Part shown: in pieces, positions 58,086 through 64,000 of the stretch
Layout of the letters: each line of letters begins with the position of its first letter
Numbering within the stretch: position 1 is the first letter of the stretch
Assembly: GCA_964527835.1 (NCBI GenBank)
Contig: CAZGNV010000010.1
Coordinates: forward strand, 30,958 to 94,957
Origin: JAFDCJ01 sp964527835
GTDB lineage: Bacteria > Desulfobacterota > Desulfobacteria > Desulfobacterales > JAFDCJ01
Direction: 5' to 3'
Length of the DNA stretch: 64,000 bases
The notes under the pieces: model-generated
Told to the model about the DNA's origin: nothing
The model's database searches: none
What the model saw: only the letters and a program-made list of their open reading frames with translations
Position numbers and translations under genes: made by a program

Positions 58086-58103
58086 AACTGAAAGGAAGCC
58101 GCC

Positions 58104-58340
58104 ATGCATGCATCGGCCAAAGACCTGAGGTTTTATTCCAAACACCTTATGGAAGCCGTTTCCCGTGGAGAAGAAGTCATTGTCACCTATCGAGGCAAAC
58201 CCTGCGCAAAGCTGGTCCCCCTGCAGGAGGCCGGCGAAAAAGACTCACAGGCAGACCCCCTTTTCGGTATCTGGAAAGATCACAGTGATGTCAAAGAGGT
58301 TGATAAATTTATTAGAAACCTGCGCAAGGGAAGATTCTAA
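58104..58340 (+). CDS. Phd/YefM-type (VapB-like) antitoxin
   Basis: A 78-aa antitoxin. The N-terminal Phd/YefM fold is ASAKDLRFYSKHLMEAVSRG, EEVIVTYRGKPCAKLVP. The C-terminal toxin-binding tail is ADPLFGIWKDHSDVKEVDKF, with IRNLRKGRF at the end. AAGGAAGCC precedes the ATG. The stop overlaps the toxin start (TAATG). Its operator is the palindrome at 58058-58085. Confidence 0.88.
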   Translation: MHASAKDLRFYSKHLMEAVSRGEEVIVTYRGKPCAKLVPLQEAGEKDSQADPLFGIWKDHSDVKEVDKFIRNLRKGRF

Positions 58341-58717
58341 TGTTGGTTGATACGGATGTGCTGATCTGGTACATGCGCGGTAATGAAAAGGCCGGAAAGG
58401 CCATCAGCGACCTTGACGGTTTTTCAGTTTCGGTTGTCACTTACATCGAGCTGGTGCAAGGACTGCGAAACAAAGAAGAGCTGAACATAATGCGCAATTC
58501 TTTTAAGCGCTTGAAAGCCGGCATCATTTATATCAACGAGGAGATTTCGACCAAAGCCATGTTTCTGGTTGAACAATATTACCTCAGTCATTCGATTCAA
58601 CTGGCCGATGCCTTGATTGGAGCCACCTCAATGGTTTATGGCCTTCCCCTGTTAACGGCTAATACGAAACATTACAAAACCATAAAAAACATTATTCTCC
58701 AAAAATTCCGCCCGTAA
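58340..58717 (+). CDS. vapC: VapC-family PIN ribonuclease toxin
   Basis: A 125-aa PIN-domain RNase. Acidic residues are at the N-terminus (MLVDTDVLIWYMRGNEKAG), in the middle (VVTYIELVQGLRNKEEL) and near the C-terminus (HSIQLADALIGATSMVYGLP, LLTANTKHYKTI). Pairs with the antitoxin directly upstream. Its last bases abut the wecB remnant on the other strand. Confidence 0.9.
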   Translation: MLVDTDVLIWYMRGNEKAGKAISDLDGFSVSVVTYIELVQGLRNKEELNIMRNSFKRLKAGIIYINEEISTKAMFLVEQYYLSHSIQLADALIGATSMVYGLPLLTANTKHYKTIKNIILQKFRP

Positions 58718-58736
58718 AATTTGAACAAAAACACCT

Positions 58737-58945
58737 CCTGGCCGGCGGGACACTCACAAGCCCTGGCAAGCTCGACAATTTTGGCGGTGTCCGCTCCTGC
58801 CAGCACATTCCAGTCGGATTCAACCGTTTCGGTCCACCGCGTCTCGTCCCTGAGCGTAATGCAGGGCACCTTCATTCAGTAAGCTTCTTTTTGAACCCCC
58901 CAGAGCCGATCGCTAAATAATATTCGGTTCAAGGATTCCCACCTG
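58737..58945 (-). pseudogene. wecB remnant, copy 1 (UDP-GlcNAc 2-epimerase fragment)
   Basis: On the minus strand the fragment encodes MKVPCITLRDETRWTETVES and NVLAGADTAKIVELARACEC, the C-terminal signature of WecB-type epimerases. It is a near-identical direct repeat of 60781-60985. Upstream on the same strand, traces of EPNI-LAIGSGG can be read with a one-base frameshift. It therefore contains the same joined junction as copy 2, although the middle of the gene is missing from both. Confidence 0.75.
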
Positions 58946-59067
58946 CTCAGTCTCAAGTCATACCGTAAAGTGCAAATCCTCACCCCGACCCAAGCGCTGA
59001 AACTTCTATAAAAAAACGGAAATCCCTCCCTTTTTGCCGGCGCCCAGCGCCTTTGTTTTAATCGTAC

Positions 59068-59095
59068 TTGACAAAATTATAATAACCACTATAAT
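59068..59095 (+). promoter_or_regulatory. Promoter of the Phd/RelE operon
   Basis: TTGACA (59068-59073), 16 bp and perfect TATAAT (59090-59095). A short inverted pair ATTATA/TATAAT overlaps the -10 and may be the operator. Confidence 0.75.
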
Positions 59096-59144
59096 GACCA
59101 TATGTTAGTGAAAAAAAACAGAAAAACAAAGGGGCCTTAAAACC

Positions 59145-59411
59145 ATGATCATCCAGGACTACATTCCCGTCACCAAAGCAAAAAGCGCCTTGCTGGACCT
59201 AATTAGGCAAATCGAGGGATCCAACGAGGCCATTGCGATTACAAAAAACGGTGTTCCGGAGGCCGTGCTTTTGAGCATGAAAAAATTCGAGGGACTGCTG
59301 GAGACGATCGAGATCCTTGCTGATGAAAACGCAATGAAAGCGATTCGAAAATCAATCAAACAGGCCAACAGGGGCGACTGGATAGACTTTGATGAGGTAT
59401 TCGCGGAATGA
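59145..59411 (+). CDS. Phd/YefM-type antitoxin
   Basis: An 88-aa antitoxin (YIPVTKAKSALLDLIRQIEG, NEAIAITKNGVPEAVLLSMK, KFEGLLETIEILADE) with an acidic C-terminal tail (WIDFDEVFAE) that would wrap the toxin. The stop overlaps the toxin start by 4 bp (ATGA). Confidence 0.9.
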   Translation: MIIQDYIPVTKAKSALLDLIRQIEGSNEAIAITKNGVPEAVLLSMKKFEGLLETIEILADENAMKAIRKSIKQANRGDWIDFDEVFAE

Positions 59412-59704
59412 AAAAGTTCAAAATGCGCTTTACACCGGAAGCCTCCCGCTTGCTGTCAAGATTTCATCCCGAAAATAAAAAACTCATTAAAAAAGCACTC
59501 CTCACCATTCACCAGGACCCTTACCGGGGCCATGATTTGCAGGAAGAATTGAAGGGCCTTAAATCATTCAGATCAAACAGGTATCGCATAATTTATGACA
59601 TCAATGAAAAAGAGCGCTTTATCCAGATATACTACGTGGACCACAGAAGAGACATATACGAGCAATTCCAGCGTTTGTTAAATGAACTGCAAAAAAGTTC
59701 TTAA
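59408..59704 (+). CDS. RelE/ParE-family toxin
   Basis: A 98-aa RelE-fold toxin (KMRFTPEASRLLSRFHPENK, LKGLKSFRSNRYRIIYDINE, FIQIYYVDHRRDIYEQF). The basic central segment and the C-terminal YVDHRRDIY block fit RelE-type mRNA interferases. A strong terminator follows. Confidence 0.9.
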   Translation: MKKFKMRFTPEASRLLSRFHPENKKLIKKALLTIHQDPYRGHDLQEELKGLKSFRSNRYRIIYDINEKERFIQIYYVDHRRDIYEQFQRLLNELQKSS

Positions 59705-59728
59705 TTTTTTCGCATTTAACACACACTC

Positions 59729-59757
59729 AAAGGCAGGGTATGGATTACCCTGCCTTT
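59729..59757 (+). terminator. Terminator of the Phd/RelE operon
   Basis: A 12-bp perfect stem AAAGGCAGGGTA/TACCCTGCCTTT with a 5-nt loop, followed by tgccttttc. Confidence 0.8.
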
Positions 59758-59812
59758 GCCTTTTCACCTTTTCCCCTTATAATCACAACCCCCCACCAAC
59801 GCCCCCAGCATC
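59752..59812 (-). pseudogene. Fragment duplicating the 3' end of the VanZ-like gene
   Basis: tttgccttttcaccttttcc and ccttataatcacaaccccc match the 3' end of the VanZ-like gene at 62808-62862 with a few changes. No reading frame is kept. It shows that sequence from that locus was duplicated to this side of the wecB copy. Confidence 0.55.
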
Positions 59813-59908
59813 CGGCGCAAAATCCCCGCCTCCGGCCCCGGCGAATGAAAGTCTATGATCCCGGCAATTCCGCACATATGCTGACCAGCAGTTTTTTTAC
59901 AACCGATG

Positions 59909-59950
59909 TTGACAAATCACGGGAGGATGTTATTCTTACCATATAGTAAG
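59909..59950 (+). promoter_or_regulatory. Promoter/operator of the AbrB-type/VapC operon
   Basis: TTGACA (59909-59914), 16 bp and TATTCT (59931-59936). The palindrome CTTAC-catata-GTAAG (59935-59950) overlaps the start region and is a likely antitoxin site. Confidence 0.6.
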
Positions 59951-59988
59951 GAATTAAATGACGCAAAAATAACTATTGGGGTGTTGCC

Positions 59989-60243
59989 ATGATTGTCGGT
60001 ACAATATCATCAAAGGGCCAGGTGACAGTGCCTAAAAAAATTAGAGAATTTCTTCAGGTGGGAACCTATGATAAAATCGTCTTTATTCCCCTGGAAGATG
60101 GCAACGTGTTAATTACCAGCAAACGAAACCCGGCCAAAGCGCTGTTTGGGATGCTCAAGCATCGCAGCCTTAAACAACCCGTATCGATCGAACAGATGGA
60201 CAATGCCATAAGAAAAAGGCGGGCCAAGCGGGGGGAGAATTGA
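59989..60243 (+). CDS. AbrB/SpoVT-type (VapB/MazE-like) antitoxin
   Basis: An 84-aa protein with an N-terminal swapped-hairpin AbrB domain (MIVGTISSKGQVTVPKKIRE, DKIVFIPLEDGNVLITSKRN) and a basic C-terminal tail (DNAIRKRRAKRGEN). The stop overlaps the toxin start (TTGA). Confidence 0.88.
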   Translation: MIVGTISSKGQVTVPKKIREFLQVGTYDKIVFIPLEDGNVLITSKRNPAKALFGMLKHRSLKQPVSIEQMDNAIRKRRAKRGEN

Positions 60244-60659
60244 TTGCGCTGGACACCAACGTATTGGTAAGAATGTTAATAGAAGACGACAGGAGACAGG
60301 CACGGGTTATCGAGGAAACGATTGCTTTGGCTGAAAAAAAGTCCGTGCCGGTTCTCATCCTATCCGAAGTGCTTGTGGAAACTGTCTGGGTGCTTGAATC
60401 GGTTTATCAATGCAGCCGGGAAGAAATTTTGAAATTTCTGCAGACCCTGATCATCACCCCGCCATTTGCATTTGTCGATCCGCAGGTTATCCGCAGGGCC
60501 ATCCACGAATATAAAAAAGGTGGTGATTTCGCTGACCTTTTAATCGTACACCAGGCAAAACATCAGCAGGCAAAAAAATTATTAAGCTTCGACAAAAAGC
60601 TCCAGAAAAAATATTCGGGCTACGTGCTTGGAAAGTTGAGCCCGCAAGATTTGCAATAA
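60240..60659 (+). CDS. vapC: VapC-family PIN ribonuclease toxin
   Basis: A 139-aa PIN-domain RNase (IALDTNVLVRMLIEDDRRQA, ILSEVLVETVWVLESVYQCS, GGDFADLLIVHQAKHQQAKK, LLSFDKKLQKK) with the four acidic positions of the family. The start is TTG at 60240, coupled to the antitoxin stop. Its 3' part overlaps the read-through tail of the wecB remnant on the other strand. Confidence 0.9.
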   Translation: MIALDTNVLVRMLIEDDRRQARVIEETIALAEKKSVPVLILSEVLVETVWVLESVYQCSREEILKFLQTLIITPPFAFVDPQVIRRAIHEYKKGGDFADLLIVHQAKHQQAKKLLSFDKKLQKKYSGYVLGKLSPQDLQ

Positions 60660-60719
60660 CGCCCTTAAAGCACCGCAGGCGCCCGGCACCGGCGCTTTTC
60701 ACCTGGCGCCCGGAACCCC

Positions 60720-61170
60720 GGCCTGTTGGCTTGCAAGGGGTGGCCACAATTTTTTCTGATGCGTGGCCATCGCCAAAAACCGGCTCCTGGCCGGCGGGAC
60801 ATTCACAAGCCCTGGCAAGCTCGACAATTTTAGCGGTGTCCGCTCCTGCAAGCACATTCCAGCCGGATTCAACCGTTTCGGTCCACTCCGTCTCGTCTCT
60901 GAGGGTGATGCAGGGCACCTTCATCCAGTAAGCTTCTTTTTGAACCCCGCCGGAGCCGATCGCTAAATTAATATCCGGTTCAGCGATTTCCAGCTGCCGG
61001 AAAAACACCGCGGACATGTTGCGATCATAATGCTGACCGGTGTGCACAACCACTTCAGCCAAACATGCCGATGAGTTTTCAGCCTGCCGGTTGTGCTTGA
61101 CAATGGCCCGGGAGACCGAGGCTGCTTTGACGAATTGGGGTCTCGCACCGACGATGGTGACAATTTTCAT
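60720..61170 (-). pseudogene. wecB: wecB with internal deletion, copy 2
   Basis: The N-terminus is intact (MKIVTIVGARPQFVKAASVS, VVHTGQHYDRNMSAVFF, AEPDINLAIGSGG) and runs in frame into the C-terminal block (GGVQKEAYWMKVPCITLRDE, WNVLAGADTAKIVELARACE, FGDGHASEKIV). In complete UDP-GlcNAc 2-epimerases (about 370 aa) these parts are separated by roughly 200 residues. The joint is at a shared Gly-Ser/Ser-Gly-Gly codon run. The natural stop is also missing, so the frame continues antisense into the VapC gene. The product cannot be an active epimerase. Confidence 0.8.
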
Positions 61171-61324
61171 AAAAAGCGCTTTCCTTTATCCTCCAGGCAC
61201 TCCAGCGCTTCCCAGCGCTTTCGTTTTGTAAAACATGAAACATTCTTGACTTAACGCCTATTTTTGTAATAAATTCAAAATAGTTTTAAATTGCCCTTAT
61301 TTGAATGGAGGAATTGCGATCACT

Positions 61325-61444
61325 ATGCAACCTGATGAAATAATGCACATTTTACGGGAATATAAACGCAAGAATCGCGATAAATATACTATCAACAGGA
61401 TCGGGATTTTCGGATCTGCAGCTCGCGGACCCCTATCATCTTAG
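61325..61444 (+). pseudogene. Truncated MNT-type nucleotidyltransferase
   Basis: A 39-codon frame, MQPDEIMHILREYKRKNRDK then YTINRIGIFGSAARGPLSS and a stop. GIFGSAARG is the GSxARG catalytic motif of minimal nucleotidyltransferases (MntA-type antitoxins). The acidic residues that should follow are gone, so it is a 5' fragment. The partner HEPN gene is not present. Confidence 0.7.
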
Positions 61445-61519
61445 CCTTTTTACCTTGCAACTCCGCCCACAACCATTTATAATACGAATTATCCAGATAA
61501 TTCACAATGGAATTGCCGT

Positions 61520-62662
61520 ATGGAAATAAAGCGCCAATTGCAGCTGGCCCCTTTGCTGGCCATGAAATCGTTTTTTCTTTTTGGCCCGCGGGCGACCGGC
61601 AAAACCACCCTCATTCGTCAACAACTGGCGCAAAAGGCCACGGTCATCGACCTGCTGGATTCACGGTATTTTCTGAAGCTGTCCGCCGACCCCCATGCGC
61701 TTGAATCCTTAATTGCAGCAGCCCCGGCCGACATCATCGTGATCGATGAAATCCAGCGCATTCCAGAGCTGCTCAATGAAGTTCACCGGCTCATCGAATC
61801 TAAAAAACAGACCTTTTTGCTCATCGGCTCCAGTGCCCGCAAACTGCGGCGGGGCAGGGCCAACCTTTTGGCTGGACGTGTCTGGAGTGCCGGCATGTTT
61901 CCGCTGATTTACCGCGAAATTCCATCTTTTGATCTGGACCGTTATTTGCGCTATGGCGGACTGCCGGCCGTCTACCTGAGCACCTATGCGGAAGAAGAGC
62001 TCGATGCCTATGTCAATACCTATCTGAAAGAGGAAATAATGGCCGAGGGACTGATCAGGCGCTTGCCGCCATTTTCACGTTTTTTGAAAACCATCGCCCT
62101 GGCCAATGGAGAGATGATCAACTTTACCAAGCTTGCCAATGACTGCCAGGTGCCGCCTTCAACGGTGACCGAATACGTCGGTGTCCTGGAGGATACCCTG
62201 GTGGGCTATCTTTTGCCCGCCTGGACCGCATCCAAAAAACGCAAGGCGATCAAAACCGCAAAGTTTTATTTCTTTGACCCCGGCATCACCCACATGCTGG
62301 CCGGCACCCAAACCCTGGATCGCAACTCCGACCTGTATGGCAAAAGTTTTGAGCAATTCATCTGCATGGAGCTGCGGGCGTATCTGAGCTACCGGCGCAA
62401 AAAAATCCCCCTGACGTACTGGAGATCAAAAAATGGTCACGAAGTGGACTTTTTGTTGGGCGCCCAAACCGCCATCGAGGTCAAGGCTGCAAAAAATATC
62501 AGCCGCAATGATTTCAAGGGATTAAAATATCTGCAGGAAGAGGGCGTCTTTCAAAATTTCATCCTGGTCAGCCAGGACCCGGTCAGCACGCTTACCGATG
62601 GCATCCTGACCCTGCCCTGGCAAAAATTTATCTCCGAGCTCTGGAAGGACAAATTTGCCTGA
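61520..62662 (+). CDS. AAA ATPase with C-terminal DUF4143 domain
   Basis: A 380-aa ATPase of the AAA_14/DUF4143 family. Walker A SFFLFGPRATGKTTLIRQQL is near residue 20, Walker B ADIIVIDEIQRIPELLNEVH near 75, and sensor segment TFLLIGSSARKLRRGRANLL. DUF4143 lies in the second half (INFTKLANDCQVPPSTVTEY, FYFFDPGITHMLAG, YWRSKNGHEVDFLL, AIEVKAAKNISRNDFKGLKY), the last block resembling a nuclease-like GHEVD...EVK core. Members are common, mobile and of unknown role. It sits among toxin-antitoxin cassettes. Confidence 0.88.
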   Translation: MEIKRQLQLAPLLAMKSFFLFGPRATGKTTLIRQQLAQKATVIDLLDSRYFLKLSADPHALESLIAAAPADIIVIDEIQRIPELLNEVHRLIESKKQTFLLIGSSARKLRRGRANLLAGRVWSAGMFPLIYREIPSFDLDRYLRYGGLPAVYLSTYAEEELDAYVNTYLKEEIMAEGLIRRLPPFSRFLKTIALANGEMINFTKLANDCQVPPSTVTEYVGVLEDTLVGYLLPAWTASKKRKAIKTAKFYFFDPGITHMLAGTQTLDRNSDLYGKSFEQFICMELRAYLSYRRKKIPLTYWRSKNGHEVDFLLGAQTAIEVKAAKNISRNDFKGLKYLQEEGVFQNFILVSQDPVSTLTDGILTLPWQKFISELWKDKFA

Positions 62663-62775
62663 AGCCGGCCCCCCGCATCCACATCGATCAGATGGCGGGT
62701 GGTGAAACGATCGGCGTATTTTTCTTTCAAATGCCGGCAGCTCCTTTAAAAACTTTCTGCGCGTCGCCATTACCC

Positions 62776-63645
62776 TCAGTTTTTCCCAATCTCGCTTTTG
62801 TCCGTTTTTGCCTTTTCACCTTTCCCGCTTATAATCAAAACCCCCGCCAGCCCCCCCAGCGTGTTTAAGACCAGGTCCGATAGATCCGAACTGCGCGACG
62901 GCATCCAGGCCTGAAGGATTTCAATGCTCAGGCTGACCGTAAAACACAGCGCCAGGGTCATCAGAACGGCATGTTTTTCGAAAACCGATCCGGCTTTGAC
63001 AAAGGTGGCCGTCAGGACAAGCCCCAGGGGAATGAAGCCGATAAAATTGATGGCGATATCCTTGAAAGTGCTCGCGTCAAGGCGCAGCCGATGAACTGAA
63101 AAAGAAAGAATCCTTGCATCTAGCACCTGCATCCTGGAAGGAATGCGAAGATGGCGCCCGGCACCTGAATGGTCAAGTACCTGCCGGCCCCTTTTTTCAT
63201 TGAAAAGATACAGCAATAAGAGGTTTTCCTGGCGGGAAAAGGAAAAGTTGCGCTTCTGGCGCCATTGTTTAAAATGCCGTGCGGCGTCCCGCGCTGAGAG
63301 TCGAACGTTGTAAAAAGCCAGGCCGTAAATCTCGCCTTTCCAGCAATGTTCGCCATAAACCGAATTTCCCAGCACCAGCCGGGTCTTGGCCCCGGCCGGC
63401 CGGCTTTAGCGCCATTTCAACAGAGAACCCATCGGCGCCGGTTTTATCCAGGCCGCTGCCGGGAGAGGTATAGGCGATGCCGAATCTGCCGAACCGGATG
63501 CCGGCCTGATCTGCCAGCCAGTGTACATTGTTCGCCGAATTAAACCCCTTGGAACGCAAACCGAAAAAAAAGATTGCACCCAGAACCGCTAACGAAAGAC
63601 AGATCAGAGCCCTTAATGAAATATTGCTGCACCTGCTTTTTTGGT
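62776..63645 (-). pseudogene. VanZ-family gene with LamG-like domain, internally deleted and frameshifted
   Basis: Two frames encode parts of one protein. Upstream (about 63645-63400): a membrane helix (LICLSLAVLGAIFFFGL) and the start of a LamG-like domain (GIAYTSPGSGLDKTGADGFS, VEMALKP). Downstream (63375-62776): the end of that domain (LVLGNSVYGEHCWKGEIYGL) and a VanZ part (NFIGFIPLGLVLTATFV, SLSIEILQAWMPSRSSDLSD). About 80 residues of the LamG-like middle are missing at a ccggccggcc run, where the frame also changes. VanZ/LamG proteins occur in exosortase loci; function unknown. Confidence 0.68.
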
Positions 63646-63742
63646 TCAGTTAATCCCGCCTTTTCGCATTCCGGCTGCCATCTCCGGCTTTTCCCTTCAC
63701 CTTTGTCCTTTCTTCTGGGCGCAAACCCTTTCACTAAAATGC

Positions 63743-63778
63743 TTGACAATATAGCTTTTAAGGCTATAATTAGGCTAT
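63743..63778 (+). promoter_or_regulatory. Promoter and repeat operator of the RelE-type gene
   Basis: TTGACA (63743-63748), 16 bp and TATAAT (63765-63770). AGGCTAT occurs twice (63761-63767 and 63772-63778), 11 bp apart, about one helical turn. The expected transcription start falls on the ATG at 63777. Confidence 0.75.
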
Positions 63779-64000
63779 GTATGATTTAAAGTATCGGCGG
63801 CAGGCCAGAAACTATCTGGCAAGATTACCCTTTAAAATTAAATCGAAAATTGTAAATAAATTGCATGAACTCCAAGCAAACCCTGATGATTCAAACTTGG
63901 ACGTTGATAAATTAAAAGCAGGGTTGGGGTATCGCCTTAGGGTAGGGCAGTACCGGATCATATTTACCCGCCATGATGATAAGCTCATAATCGAAGTGGT
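63777..64000 (+). CDS. RelE/ParE-family toxin (3' end cut by window)
   Basis: The first 74 codons of a RelE-fold toxin (MYDLKYRRQARNYLARLPFK, KIVNKLHELQANPDD, LGYRLRVGQYRIIFTRHDD). The basic core RLRVGQYRIIF is characteristic. The gene runs off the right edge. The promoter is placed so that the message may be leaderless. The antitoxin, if any, must lie downstream, which is the reverse of the usual order. Confidence 0.82.
   Translation, partial: MYDLKYRRQARNYLARLPFKIKSKIVNKLHELQANPDDSNLDVDKLKAGLGYRLRVGQYRIIFTRHDDKLIIEV

Noticed and set aside
62663..62775. Possible glycosyltransferase or other remnant on the minus strand downstream of the AAA ATPase
   Set aside because: Short stretches look protein-like in different frames, but none is long enough to assign to a family.

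Overview
The window looks like a chromosomal segment of a Gram-negative, probably anaerobic deltaproteobacterium (Desulfobacterota, Desulfobacterales-like). This is inferred from gene content: an MJ0042/DUF3426 protein, a CooC-type nickel-insertion ATPase, an MSHA-like pilus operon with sigma-54 control, PEP-CTERM/exosortase genes, and family members I know mainly from that phylum. No rRNA gene is present and no genus can be named.

Layout. 0-6.5 kb: a small conserved protein, a lipoprotein, DusB, a BrnT/BrnA toxin-antitoxin pair, a DUF1848 protein, an ADP-forming acyl-CoA synthetase subunit and a TPR protein. 6.6-22.3 kb: mostly housekeeping genes, namely a 990-aa receiver/PEP-pyruvate-binding protein, a YhcC-type radical SAM protein, MnmG, a CbpA-type DnaJ, Hpt, a long acidic MJ0042/DUF3426 membrane protein, tRNA-Met, a PurD-like ligase, DUF1992, Ddl, an ATP-grasp protein, PurE, a Sua5/YrdC protein and tRNA-Leu. 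22.4-31.7 kb: HicB/HicA, a PEP-CTERM protein, a membrane TPR protein, a hybrid histidine kinase, a Ski2-like helicase and CooC. 32-43.7 kb (minus strand): an MSHA/type IV pilus operon in the order PilMN fusion, PilO, PilP, secretin, ExeA-like ATPase, PilB, PilC, followed by a membrane-anchored sigma-54 activator and a major prepilin. The prepilin has a good -24/-12 promoter and an upstream palindrome. 44-48.5 kb: a second sigma-54 activator, a small Arg-rich protein behind its own -24/-12 site, a DUF433/DUF5615 pair and two secreted fibronectin type III proteins. 48.6-58 kb (minus strand): a polysaccharide locus with rfbC, rfbA, an epimerase, a polyprenyl-phosphate sugar transferase, an exosortase, a dehydrogenase/acyltransferase fusion, an acyl-CoA ligase, an acyl carrier protein and the tail of an NAD-synthase-like gene. 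58-64 kb: a decayed, toxin-antitoxin-rich boundary with truncated or internally deleted genes (wecB in two copies, a VanZ-like gene, a nucleotidyltransferase).

Two families of short intergenic repeats run through the window. Family 1 is a degenerate run of ggtacaggg/ggtgcaagg words, often with a GGCGCG-nn-AGCGCC hairpin. Family 2 is an approximately 200-bp element with inverted arms made of aagtgcctaaa words and an internal hairpin whose stem sequence changes in a compensatory way between three copies. Family 2 is the least explained structure I can see. Family 1 also reaches into reading frames, for example the C-terminus of the histidine kinase.

How parts may work together. The exosortase at 53-54 kb could process the PEP-CTERM protein at 23.5 kb, with the polysaccharide locus making the associated matrix polymer. 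The membrane-anchored activator at 32.7-34 kb probably drives the neighbouring prepilin from its sigma-54 promoter. The activator at 44.1 kb probably acts on the small gene at 45.5 kb.
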